Source: Bradyrhizobium valentinum
Lineage (GTDB): Bacteria; Pseudomonadota; Alphaproteobacteria; Rhizobiales; Xanthobacteraceae
Direction of reading: 5' to 3'
Assembly (NCBI RefSeq): GCF_001440405.1
Contig: NZ_LLXX01000136.1
Span: 6,937 to 56,036 of the forward strand
DNA length: 49,100 nucleotides
Positions 1 to 7,638 of this stretch are shown here, piece after piece. Made by a program: the position numbers and the translations under genes. Every line of letters starts with the position of its first letter. Within the stretch, counting starts at the first letter, position 1. The notes under the pieces are model-generated. The model ran no database searches and was not told the origin of the DNA. It worked only from the letters and a program-made list of their open reading frames with translations.

Positions 1-2
1 GG

Positions 3-140
3 GACGCAGGCCATGCACAACTCATCGCTATCTTTGTAAGGCACCGAGCCGAGATCGAACATCTCGCTCGCGCGAAGTTGCAACGGGAGGGGCACTCTGA
101 CCGCGGTGTTGTAGTGACCACTGAGGATCTGAACCCTTGA
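3..140 (+). CDS. C-terminal end of a DUF1488-like small protein (cut by window edge)
   Basis: A frame open from the window edge encodes about 45 residues ending in a TGA at 138-140. The pattern FVRHRAEIEHLARAKL followed by VVVTTEDL resembles the C-terminus of DUF1488 proteins, short uncharacterised proteobacterial proteins in which a helix with a conserved Arg precedes a strand ending in a T/SADL-type motif. The start lies outside the window. The match is by eye only, and the function of the family is unknown. The following 236 bp up to the VOC gene show no further gene that I recognise. Confidence 0.45.
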   Translation, partial: DAGHAQLIAIFVRHRAEIEHLARAKLQREGHSDRGVVVTTEDLNP

Positions 141-376
141 TGCAGCCTGGCTGTTCGACGCCAACTCTTGCGCAAGCGACGACGTGGCCACTAGCTGTTG
201 AGCGCCGTTCGTTTAGGTTATCCGATGAACCGGCTTCGTCCATTGCGGTTATTCCTGCCCCAGTCGATCCATGAGGCGACGGTCAGCCCGTACGTCGCGC
301 ACTCGGCTTTGTTCTGACCCGTGGAGAAGTGTCGGCTACAAGCGGCGCGGGGAAATGAAACAGGAGAGTTCTGTCC

Positions 377-745
377 ATGATCGAGGGGATCAGCGCGGTC
401 ACACTGGGCACCCACGAAATGCCACGAGCTGTCCGGTTCTACGGCGCGCTGGGGTTTGAGGTCCTGCATGACGGCGAAGGGTCGTCCCTCACCAGCTTTC
501 GAGCAGGGGCGAGCTTTCTTAACCTCATCGCCCAGCCAGCCGAGCGGCGCTGGTCCTGGTGGGGGCGGGTAATCTTCTACGTTGCCGATGTTGACGCACT
601 TTACGACCGTGCGCTCGCAGCGGGATACCAGCCAGCTACGGTGCCCCGCGATGCCGAATGGGGTGAGCGCTTCTTCCACCTAATTGACCCCGACGGCCAC
701 GAACTCAGTTTCGCTCGGCCTTTGCTCCCGGTTTCCGTCCAATAG
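377..745 (+). CDS. VOC (glyoxalase/bleomycin-resistance fold) family protein
   Basis: A 122-residue protein with the single-repeat VOC layout. An N-terminal beta-alpha unit reads EMPRAVRFYGALGFEV, and a C-terminal unit ends in HLIDPDGHELSFA, where the Glu of GHELSF is the usual metal-ligand position. The length is normal for one VOC monomer, which would dimerise to form the metal or ligand site. The other canonical metal ligand is not evident, so it may be a ligand-binding or resistance protein rather than an enzyme. The start follows a GAGAG-type ribosome-binding site. Substrate unknown; the superfamily call is secure. Confidence 0.85.
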   Translation: MIEGISAVTLGTHEMPRAVRFYGALGFEVLHDGEGSSLTSFRAGASFLNLIAQPAERRWSWWGRVIFYVADVDALYDRALAAGYQPATVPRDAEWGERFFHLIDPDGHELSFARPLLPVSVQ

Positions 746-827
746 CAGCTCGAAGCGGCCTCCCATTCCAAGAAGCGCTGGGAGAGCGTATGGTGCTCCG
801 ATTATCCGCTGAACCTGGGAGGCAATC

Positions 828-1580
828 ATGCAATTCAGGACAACCGGACTACTGTTGCTCGGCGCGATGGCGCTTCCCGCCTCCGGGACCGCACAAATCA
901 CCCCCGCTCCACCGGCAATTACACGAACAGTGATCGCCGCAACCAAACTGCCGACCGTCACAGACGTGCCGCTCCATTTCAAAGCAGTGAGCGTCACTCT
1001 TCAGCCGGATGAGAAGAGCGGCGTTTTGGGAGCCAACGGCATCCTCTACCAGATGTCAGGATCGACCGAGGTCGCGCTCGATGGCAAGGCCAAAATGCTC
1101 AACGCCGGAGAGGGGCTGTTCATCGCCGGCGGAAAGACCGCGGCGCTAACGGCGGGCAGCGGAGGGCCATCGACTTTCCTCCACTTCTTCCTCGCGCCCG
1201 CCGTGGACTTGGGTCGGCCTGCCGAGACGGCACCTGCCGCCGTGAGAGAATTGTATCGCACAGCGAATCCGATCCCCGACCTGAAGCCAGGCGGTTATGA
1301 TCTCAATCTCACGCGAGTCACATTTCCGGCACGGATGCCCTCCAACCCTCCACACCATCGGTCAGGCGCGGCTCTATATTTTATCATCTCCGGCACCGGG
1401 GCCAACACGGTCGACGGTAAGACAGAAGCAAGGGGACCGGGTTCTTTGATCTATGAACCCTACGGCCTCGTGCACCAATGGGGAAACCCAGGCGACGAGC
1501 CGTTGATATTCTTGGCCTTCAACATCAATCCGGAAGGTGTGGCAGCCGTGCTTCCGGGCGCACCAGCAAAGAATCAATAG
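828..1580 (+). CDS. Exported bicupin-domain protein
   Basis: A 250-residue protein beginning with a Sec signal peptide (hydrophobic residues about 7-20, probable cleavage after the GTAQ region). Two cupin barrels follow. The first is around residues 65-110 and includes VALDGKAKMLNAGEG. The second is around residues 170-235, with PHHRSGAALYFIISG as cupin motif 1 and a histidine in GLVHQWGNPGD as part of motif 2. The second barrel keeps candidate metal-binding histidines; the first looks degenerate. GGGAGG lies just upstream of the ATG. It is likely a periplasmic metal-binding or small-molecule-binding protein. No substrate can be assigned. Confidence 0.8.
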   Translation: MQFRTTGLLLLGAMALPASGTAQITPAPPAITRTVIAATKLPTVTDVPLHFKAVSVTLQPDEKSGVLGANGILYQMSGSTEVALDGKAKMLNAGEGLFIAGGKTAALTAGSGGPSTFLHFFLAPAVDLGRPAETAPAAVRELYRTANPIPDLKPGGYDLNLTRVTFPARMPSNPPHHRSGAALYFIISGTGANTVDGKTEARGPGSLIYEPYGLVHQWGNPGDEPLIFLAFNINPEGVAAVLPGAPAKNQ

Positions 1581-1634
1581 CTACCGACGGGCGGCCAGCA
1601 GTGTCATGCCCGCATTCCACTCCTGGAGGGCGCG

Positions 1635-1967
1635 ATGGACGACGACAAGGATAAAAACGTAATCGAGAAGTTGGTCGATAAGGTCAACGACGCCGTCGAA
1701 AACATAACAACCACGGTATCGGACGCCGTGCAACATGCAATGGAGCCAGACCCCGTGAAGCCGGGCGAACAACCCGTCACCTATATGCCGATGGCCGGTG
1801 ACGGTTTACTAGCCGACCCTATGATGCCGCCATTTGTGGTAATTCCTCGTCGAAAGAAATCAACTTCGAAGAACGCGCCAAAAGAGTCTGGTAAGAACGC
1901 GGCTAAGAAAACCGTCAAGAAGTCAGCAACGACCGCTAAGAAGGTTGCAAAGAAAACGAAGCGATGA
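1635..1967 (+). CDS. Small protein with a histone H1-like Lys/Ala-rich tail
   Basis: This 110-residue protein has an acidic start (MDDDKDKN), an amphipathic helical stretch (about residues 8-38), a Pro-rich linker and a basic C-terminus built of Lys, Ala, Ser and Thr (about residues 72-110, motifs such as KKTVKKSATTAKK). Such tails bind DNA or RNA in bacterial H1-like proteins, but no globular domain is recognised. A strong ribosome-binding site (GGAGGG) precedes the ATG. A second lysine-rich small frame follows after 13 bp, suggesting a two-gene unit. Role unknown; nucleic-acid binding is an inference from composition. Confidence 0.7.
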   Translation: MDDDKDKNVIEKLVDKVNDAVENITTTVSDAVQHAMEPDPVKPGEQPVTYMPMAGDGLLADPMMPPFVVIPRRKKSTSKNAPKESGKNAAKKTVKKSATTAKKVAKKTKR

Positions 1968-1980
1968 AGTCGAGGCGAAA

Positions 1981-2118
1981 GTGAACTCGACCCTCAAAGT
2001 TTGGACGCCGGGAACACGGACTTTGATCGATAAGATTAAGGCCGATCTCAAGAAGCGTGCGGAGAAGAAGGCCAAACGAATGCTCCTGAAGGAGCCCAAA
2101 TGGCAGGCGAAACGTTAA
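1981..2118 (+). CDS. Very small lysine-rich protein (45 aa, GTG start)
   Basis: An open frame of 45 codons begins with GTG, preceded by a purine-rich GAGGCGAAA, and ends with TAA. The product is strongly basic, with KADLKKRAEKKAKR in the middle forming a likely charged helix. It lies 13 bp after another lysine-rich gene in the same direction, which is the main reason to think it is translated. No family is recognised. It could be a chance frame; conservation next to the upstream gene would decide. Confidence 0.4.
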   Translation: MNSTLKVWTPGTRTLIDKIKADLKKRAEKKAKRMLLKEPKWQAKR

Positions 2119-2222
2119 GGGTTAATCGATCACCTCGTCGGAAGCGCTGCGTTCTTTGAACAGCGTTCTCAACAAGCGTTATCCGACCGAAATACCGACG
2201 GCTTTGCGCGGGGGAAGATCCG

Positions 2223-2870
2223 ATGGAGTCGAGCAGTGCAGATTTTTCGACGATACTAAACCGCATTCTTGATACGGCGGCGGACAACCTCAGGATCGCA
2301 AAGATTCTGGTTCAGATGGGCCTCGATCCCAACAGCATCACCTACGACGCACTATTCAATCGGCTGCTGGAAATTGTGCTAGCCAACATTACGCTTGCCA
2401 ACATGTTCGCTCTGGTTGGCGCCATCTTTCTTGTCGCTACCTTGCTGATGCATACAATGGTGCCGCTGCGCGTCGCGAACATGGCCGGCTGTACATTCTT
2501 CGTCGCCTTTGGCGCGCTTTCAGGAAACGTCGCGACTTTTATCTTGTATCTGCTGTTGCTGCCTATCAATGCAATTCGCCTCCGTCAAATGCTCAATCTG
2601 ATCAAGAGGGCACGTATCGCGACGGAGGGCGATACCTCATTGGAATGGCTCAAACCTTTCATGACCGAGCGCAAATATCGCCGGGGCGATAAATTGTTCA
2701 AGAAGGATGATGCGGCCACCGAAATGTTCTTGACGGTCACAGGAAAGTTTTTGGTCAGGGAAATCGACGTCGAACTTCCGCCGGGACGACTGATGGGCGA
2801 GCTTGGTTTCCTTACTCCCAATAACATTGAGCGGCCAGTTGTGTTCCTGGCGTCGCCGACTTGCCAATAA
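2223..2870 (+). pseudogene. Truncated membrane protein with a cyclic-nucleotide-binding domain
   Basis: The 215-codon frame encodes about three hydrophobic segments (residues about 60-125, including FALVGAIFLVATLLMHTMV) and then the first half of a Crp-like cyclic-nucleotide-binding beta barrel (about residues 140-201, with YRRGDKLFKKDDAATEMFL and GRLMGELGFL). A full domain needs roughly 60 more residues including the phosphate-binding helix. Instead, after LTPNN (about 2825) the last 15 codons lie antisense to a different gene remnant. The gene therefore appears cut by a rearrangement. Intact relatives pair a small membrane domain with this sensor, but their role is poorly known. Confidence 0.7.
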
Positions 2871-2965
2871 TTGCCAATGCGCCGGCCGTTAGAGAGATAG
2901 TGACGGCATACCGCCTCGGCCTCATGCGCCAGGCGAAATGCCAGCTCCGCACCATGCCTCTTCAT
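2828..2965 (-). pseudogene. N-terminal fragment of a plasmid/island-type toprim-domain (DUF7146-like) protein
   Basis: On the minus strand, about 46 codons from an ATG at 2965 encode AELAFRLAHEAEAVCRHYL, then a GDARNTTGRS motif. From memory this is the conserved start of large toprim or DUF7146 proteins found on rhizobial plasmids and genomic islands, normally several hundred residues long. Homology stops at about 2828, where the reading frame runs into the truncated cyclic-nucleotide-binding gene of the opposite strand. The remnant directly follows a ParB-like remnant in the same direction, the order I recall for such islands. The identification rests on pattern memory, not alignment. Confidence 0.55.
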
Positions 2966-2967
2966 GA

Positions 2968-3087
2968 TCATTCCCCCCTTCGGCCGGGCACCGAGATGCC
3001 GGCCTTCGCGCGGCAGACGTTGGGCTGACCCAAGGCAAACTTGTTGAAGGGAATATCACCGGACGGTCTGAGTTTGATGCTTGTCAT
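2968..3087 (-). pseudogene. N-terminal fragment of a ParB-like partition/nuclease protein
   Basis: A 39-codon frame on the minus strand starts at an ATG (3087) and contains DIPFNKFALGQPNVCRAKAG. It closely resembles the start of rhizobial ParB/Spo0J-like proteins, where the pattern is D-I-P-x-N-K-L-x-L-S-Q-x-N-V-R-R-x-K-A-G. After GIS the frame diverges and stops, losing the rest of the usual 600-plus residue protein. A GGAGAG ribosome-binding site is still present upstream. It marks former plasmid- or island-borne DNA. Confidence 0.6.
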
Positions 3088-3844
3088 GTTCGACTCTCCG
3101 CGACGGGCGGCCGAAAGCCTCTCTCTCGACCTCCAACCCGTCACGAGAATCCGATTCCCCTCTCACTCTCTCACGTACGGCTCGCAACCGACGGCTGAAA
3201 TGACACAGGTTTCTTCGCACGGGCCTTCCCCTCTCCAACATGAGTAGCATCGACTATACGAGGCACGCTTGAGAAGATTTCTAGAGTCAATCAACTTGGT
3301 TAGGGGCTTTCGGTGCTTCTAGGAAGGCAAAAGGGTTCAAATCAAACAGAACCCGTCGTCGCCGGCCTTCTATCGGCAAGTGGCAAGCAACTCGCGACCA
3401 TCATTCGTCATCGGTTTCAGGCGCCAAGGGAGATCTAAAAGAACTCTTTGCCCGAATGCTGTTCAACATTCTCTACATAAATAGACCGTATTACCTTAAA
3501 TGGACTATTTATGGGTCGCGTGTCAGTTTGGCCGGAGAAATCGCGCCGAAGCGAAGCGCAGGCCGGAGAAAGAGGCAGCCGCAGGAGCGTCAGCATAGCG
3601 CCGACGCGGTAACCGCGGCGGGACGCGGGACCGACTGCAGTCGCGAGACCGGTTAAGAAGGCACCCGCAGAGGGGGAGTGATAGCGACGCCGGCATGAAA
3701 TGACGGCGGGCCCCGAAGGCGAGTGCCTCCGGCGAGCGACTCATCATCGCGCGAGGGATCGAAACGGGATGGCGTGCCCCGTCGAGGCGTGGAGAAGAAG
3801 GGAACGTTCGGAGGAATCCAGCCCTAGTCCTTTCTCTGAATGAC
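3088..3844. other. Gene-free stretch of about 750 bp
   Basis: No convincing gene is present. The first part is the old leader of the ParB-like remnant. Next is an AT-rich segment with an imperfect palindrome (3476-3513). The last 300 bp are GC-rich, contain the 11-mer GGCCGGAGAAA twice (3530-3540 and 3561-3571) and many short GCG-containing inverted repeats. Short open frames here have atypical composition and no recognisable domains. The GC-rich part could be a structured RNA or a remnant of an insertion; I cannot tell which. Confidence 0.5.
3476..3513. repeat. AT-rich inverted repeat
   Basis: CATAAATAG (3476-3484) is the exact reverse complement of CTATTTATG (3505-3513). Two further base pairs (CC with GG) extend the arms after one mismatch, and the spacer is AT-rich. 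It sits in gene-free DNA where AT-rich sequence changes abruptly to GC-rich sequence. It could be an operator, a transcript hairpin or the mark of an insertion event. Confidence 0.6.
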
Positions 3845-4627
3845 CTATCTGCCCGGCCATGACGGCTTGCGCTTCTCGCCGAAGGCCTTGAGGCCCTCCT
3901 TGGCGTCTTCCGTCATCGCCAGCAGCGCGATTTGGCTTTCGGTATAGGCGATGCTCTCGTCGAACGACATCGAGGCGATCGCCCGCATCGCATATTTGCC
4001 GCGCCGGATCGCAGTCGGCGACTTATCGACGATGCGGCTGACCAGCCAGTCGACTTTGGCGTCGAGCTCGGCCGAGGGCACGACGTAATTCAGGAGCCCG
4101 GCAGCCTGCGCCATGTGCGCGTCGAACGGCTCGCCGGTCAGCGACCATTCGCTGACGAGCCGCTTTGGCGCGATCGACTGCAGCAGGCTCAACACCTGCA
4201 TCGGGAACACACCGACCTTCACTTCTGGCAGTCCAAAGATCACGTGGTCGGCGGCGACCGCCATGTCGGTCATGCACAACAGGCCCATGCCGCCGGCCAT
4301 GCAGACGCCCCCCACCCGCGCGATTGCGGGCTTGGTGGCGCTTTGCGACAGCCGCAGCAGGTCGGCGTAATCGACATTCGGCTTGGAATAATCAGTCGCG
4401 AAGGCCGCGCCGCTGTGCTGCAGGTCGGCGCCGGCGCAAAACGCCTTGTCGCCTGCGCCCGTCAGCACGATGACCCGGATGTCCTTGTCGTCATGCGCTT
4501 CGCGATAGCCGCGGGCGATACCGCCGACCACATCGGCATTGATGGCGTTACGCTTGTCTGGCCGGTTGATGGTAATCCAGAACGCCTGTCCGCGCTTTTC
4601 GCGTATCACGCTGCTCGTGTCAGTCAT
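3845..4627 (-). CDS. Enoyl-CoA hydratase/isomerase family protein
   Basis: A 260-residue crotonase-fold protein. It has the NRPDKRNAIN motif (about residues 21-30), the oxyanion-hole motif AFCAGADL (about 62-69) and a second oxyanion-loop region AGGMGLLCMTD (111-121). Compared with rat enoyl-CoA hydratase, the second catalytic Glu is kept (E135 in GLPEVKVG) but the first is replaced by Gly (G115). A simple syn-hydratase is therefore less likely than isomerase, dehydratase or hydrolase chemistry. The ATG at 4627 is preferred over one 33 bp upstream because GAGCGGG lies just before it. It is last in a five-gene minus-strand operon with a molybdenum oxidoreductase, an SDR and an MmgE/PrpD protein. 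Confidence 0.88.
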   Translation of the reverse strand: MTDTSSVIREKRGQAFWITINRPDKRNAINADVVGGIARGYREAHDDKDIRVIVLTGAGDKAFCAGADLQHSGAAFATDYSKPNVDYADLLRLSQSATKPAIARVGGVCMAGGMGLLCMTDMAVAADHVIFGLPEVKVGVFPMQVLSLLQSIAPKRLVSEWSLTGEPFDAHMAQAAGLLNYVVPSAELDAKVDWLVSRIVDKSPTAIRRGKYAMRAIASMSFDESIAYTESQIALLAMTEDAKEGLKAFGEKRKPSWPGR

Positions 4628-4698
4628 TGTCCCGCTCACCTGTTTGCAATGGCTTGGCAATCATTTGCGGCAGGACGGCGGTGGACTGCAAGCGGGAA

Positions 4699-6795
4699 TT
4701 AGGCTGCGGGCGCGGCCTTCCTGACCCAGACCTTGTTGTCATGGAATGCCGCACCGCCGACCGGCGCAACCGCTTCGGCTCCGGTCAGCATGTTGATGCC
4801 GCGGCCGCCGATATGGGCCTTGTTCGGATGGATGGACTCGGCGATCAGCACGCCGCGGCGCAGGCCGTCGAACACCCTGACGGTCAGCGTAGTTTCGCCC
4901 CGCATGTTGCCGAGCGTCACGGCGTCGCCATCGACAATCGAAAGGCTTGCGGCGTCTTCTGGGTGCATCATCACCGTCGGTGCGCCTTCGCGAGCCTGCG
5001 ATCCCGGCGTCTCATTGAAACTGGTATTGAGATAGCTGCGCGACGGCGAGGTGGCGAGACGGAACGGATGCTTCTCATCCGCCTCCTCGATGACCGTCCA
5101 GTGATCGGGCAGCGATGGCATCTGCGTCCACGGACCCAGGCCCGGATTGCCGAAGGGAGGGTTGGCCCAGTCGGCCTTGAAGTGAAACTTCTTGTCGGCG
5201 TGCGCAAAACCGTCGAGATAATGGGAGGTGCGAAAATCCGGCTGAATGTCGCGCCACAGATCCGCTTCCAGGGTTTCGATGTCACCGTGGCCGCTCTGCT
5301 TCAGCGTGGCATCGATCAACTCGCGCGGCGTCATCTCAAAACCGGGATGCACGGCGTCAAGCCGGCGGCCGAGGCCCTGCAGCACCTCATGGTTGGAACG
5401 GCACTCGCCGGGCGGATCGATCAGCTTGGCGCCGACCGAAATATGCTGGTGGCCGCCGCCGTAATAGAGATCGTCATGTTCCATGAACATCGTGGCCGGA
5501 AGCACAATGTCGGCCATGACAGCCGTCTCGGTCATGAACTGCTCGTGCACCGCGACGAACAGATCCTCGCGGGCAAAACCCCGACGCACCAGCGCCTGCT
5601 CGGGCGCGACCGTCACGGGATTGGTGTTCTGGATCAGCATCGCCTTGATGGGGCCGCCGCCCTTCAGGGCGTCCCCGTCACCAGTCAGGATGCGCCCGAT
5701 TTTGGACTGGTCGAGCCAACGCGTTGTGCGGTCGATCGCGTCATGGCCCTCGATGATGGATTCGTTGAAGTTCCATATCCCCGCGTTGTTGAAGAAAGCG
5801 CCGCCTCCCTCGTATTGCCAGGCACCCGTCACTGCCGGGATGCACAGCGCCGCGTGCATCTGCGCCGCACCGTTGCGGCTGCGGGTAAATCCGTAGCCGA
5901 GGCGGAAGAACGTACGCTTGGTCTGGCCGACAAGGCGCGCGAATGCTTCGATCTCCTCGACCGGCACGCCTGAGATTTTCGAGGCCCATTCCGGCGTACG
6001 CGTCGCCAGATGCGATTCTAGTTCATCGGGGCAATCGGTGTAGTGATCCATATAGGCACGGTCCGCATAACCCTCGCGGAACAGCACGTGCATGACGCCG
6101 CAGGCGAAGGCGCCGTCGGTACCCGGCCGGAGCAGGATCTTGATATCCGCCTGCTTCATGGTGTCGTTGTTGTAGATGTCGATTGCTGCAATCTTGGCGC
6201 CGCGCTCCTTGCGGGCGCGCGAGGCATGCGTCATCACGTTGACCTGGGTATTCACCGGATTGGTGCCCCAGATCACAACGAGATCGGAGACACCCATCTC
6301 GCGCGGATCGACTCCGGCAATCTTGCCGGTGCCGATGGCAAAGCCGACACGCGCAATGTTGGCGCAGATGGTCGAATAGAAGCGCGAATACTTCTTCACA
6401 TGCGAAAGGCGGTTGATGCCGTCACGCATGACCAGCCCCATGGTGCCGGCGTAGTAATAGGGCCAGACTGATTCAGCGCCGAATTCGTGCTCGGCCTGAT
6501 CGAACCGTGCGGCGATTTCATCGAGAGCTTCATCCCAGGAAATCCGCGCGAACTGGCCAGAGCCCTTTGGTCCGGTGCGGCGCATTGGATAGAGCAGCCG
6601 GTCGGGATGATGAATGCGCTCGGCGTAGCGCGCGACTTTCGCGCAGACGACGCCCGCCGTATAGGTCTGCAGCTTGGAGCCGCGGACCCGGCCGATCGAG
6701 CGACCGTCGATCACCTCGATATCAAGCGCGCACGCCGACGGACAATCGTGCGGACAGGTGGAGTGGCGGATATCGACCTTGGCATGCTGGTTCAT
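4699..6795 (-). CDS. Molybdopterin oxidoreductase with N-terminal [4Fe-4S] site (DMSO-reductase family)
   Basis: A 698-residue protein of the bis-MGD DMSO-reductase superfamily. The N-terminal cluster motif is C14-x3-C18-x3-C22-x28-C51. Domains for two pterin cofactors follow, including VIWGTNPVNTQ, and a C-terminal 'molydop-binding' barrel begins near residue 580 with HPEDAASL. C144 in YSTICANIAR is a candidate Mo ligand by position. No Tat or Sec signal is visible, so the enzyme is probably cytoplasmic, unlike DMSO or nitrate periplasmic enzymes. It lies between an SDR gene (84 bp gap) and an enoyl-CoA hydratase-like gene (71 bp gap). Substrate unknown; relatives include formate-dehydrogenase-like and hydroxylase-like enzymes. 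Confidence 0.9.
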   Translation of the reverse strand: MNQHAKVDIRHSTCPHDCPSACALDIEVIDGRSIGRVRGSKLQTYTAGVVCAKVARYAERIHHPDRLLYPMRRTGPKGSGQFARISWDEALDEIAARFDQAEHEFGAESVWPYYYAGTMGLVMRDGINRLSHVKKYSRFYSTICANIARVGFAIGTGKIAGVDPREMGVSDLVVIWGTNPVNTQVNVMTHASRARKERGAKIAAIDIYNNDTMKQADIKILLRPGTDGAFACGVMHVLFREGYADRAYMDHYTDCPDELESHLATRTPEWASKISGVPVEEIEAFARLVGQTKRTFFRLGYGFTRSRNGAAQMHAALCIPAVTGAWQYEGGGAFFNNAGIWNFNESIIEGHDAIDRTTRWLDQSKIGRILTGDGDALKGGGPIKAMLIQNTNPVTVAPEQALVRRGFAREDLFVAVHEQFMTETAVMADIVLPATMFMEHDDLYYGGGHQHISVGAKLIDPPGECRSNHEVLQGLGRRLDAVHPGFEMTPRELIDATLKQSGHGDIETLEADLWRDIQPDFRTSHYLDGFAHADKKFHFKADWANPPFGNPGLGPWTQMPSLPDHWTVIEEADEKHPFRLATSPSRSYLNTSFNETPGSQAREGAPTVMMHPEDAASLSIVDGDAVTLGNMRGETTLTVRVFDGLRRGVLIAESIHPNKAHIGGRGINMLTGAEAVAPVGGAAFHDNKVWVRKAAPAA

Positions 6796-6879
6796 GCGTT
6801 TCTAGGTACCATCAAACGCCGCGCTCGCCGAGGGGGTTTGTCCGGCAGTGCACCTGCAAAAACGGCCTTGAGCCATGCA

Positions 6880-7632
6880 TCAGGCGCCCAAATAGGCGCC
6901 GCCATTGGTGTGGATCGCCTGCCCGTTGATGTAGCGCGCGCCAGGCCCGCACAGGAAACGCACGGTTGCAGCGACGTCCTCCGGCAGGCCCCGATTGCCG
7001 GCGATGGTCTGATGAATCAAATGATGCGCCGGCTCCGGTTTGTCCTTGGGCCGCGGCGTGCCAATCAGACCGGGAACCACGCAATTCACTGTGATGCCGT
7101 CATCGGCAAGATCATGGGCCAGCGCCCGGGTCAGGCCTATGATGCCGGCCTTCGCCGTCACCACATGCGCGCGATTCTTCGCCCCCGTATGCGCGCTGAG
7201 GCCGCCGATATTGACAATGGTCCCACCGCCCGACTTTCGTAGTGCCGGCAGGCAGGCCTTCACGCAGTGAAACGTTCCATCGAGGGTCACATCGAGGATT
7301 TCGCGCCACGTGGCGTAGTCCATCTCGGCAAAGGGCTTTTCGCGACGCAGCGCCGCGTTGTTGACGAGGATATCGATACGGCCGAATTGCTGAACGGCAG
7401 CATCCGCCATGGCCTGCACCGCCGCCGCGTCGGCGACGTCGCCGATATGAACCAGCGCCTTGCCGCCCGCAGCCTCGATCTCGCGGGCGACGGTTTCCGC
7501 CTCGGCGCGGTTGCTGCGCGCATTCACGAGGATGGACGCACCGCCGTCCGCCAGGGTCAACGCGATAGCGCGGCCGATATTGCGACCCGCGCCGGTGACG
7601 ATAGCGACTTTGCCTACGAGTTCCTGGGTCAT
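6880..7632 (-). CDS. SDR-family protein with a degenerate catalytic tetrad
   Basis: A 250-residue Rossmann-fold protein of classical SDR length. The cofactor motif TGAGRNIG (13-20) and structural NNAA (91-94) are intact. Gapless comparison with E. coli FabG shows the catalytic Asn replaced by Thr116, Ser138 by Gly144 and Tyr151 by Val157; only Lys161 remains. The surrounding AHVVTAKAGIIGLTRAL and the C-terminal ITVNCVVPG are well conserved, so the gene is not decaying. It ends 84 bp before the molybdenum oxidoreductase and begins 6 bp after the MmgE/PrpD gene. Normal hydride-transfer reductase chemistry is doubtful; it may bind a substrate or work by another route. Confidence 0.9.
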   Translation of the reverse strand: MTQELVGKVAIVTGAGRNIGRAIALTLADGGASILVNARSNRAEAETVAREIEAAGGKALVHIGDVADAAAVQAMADAAVQQFGRIDILVNNAALRREKPFAEMDYATWREILDVTLDGTFHCVKACLPALRKSGGGTIVNIGGLSAHTGAKNRAHVVTAKAGIIGLTRALAHDLADDGITVNCVVPGLIGTPRPKDKPEPAHHLIHQTIAGNRGLPEDVAATVRFLCGPGARYINGQAIHTNGGAYLGA

Positions 7633-7638
7633 GAGCCG

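Noticed and set aside
3170..3184. A CTCACGTACGGCTC-like sequence resembling domain V of a group II intron
   Set aside because: The matching GAGCCGT arm is not found within the needed distance, and no intron-encoded protein is present.
3331..3345. A GGTTCAAATC sequence resembling a tRNA T-loop
   Set aside because: The flanking bases cannot form a T-stem, and no acceptor or anticodon stem is visible.
4627..5973. A 448-codon + strand frame opposite the molybdopterin oxidoreductase
   Set aside because: Antisense shadow; the minus strand encodes a full DMSO-reductase-family protein with an intact Fe-S motif.
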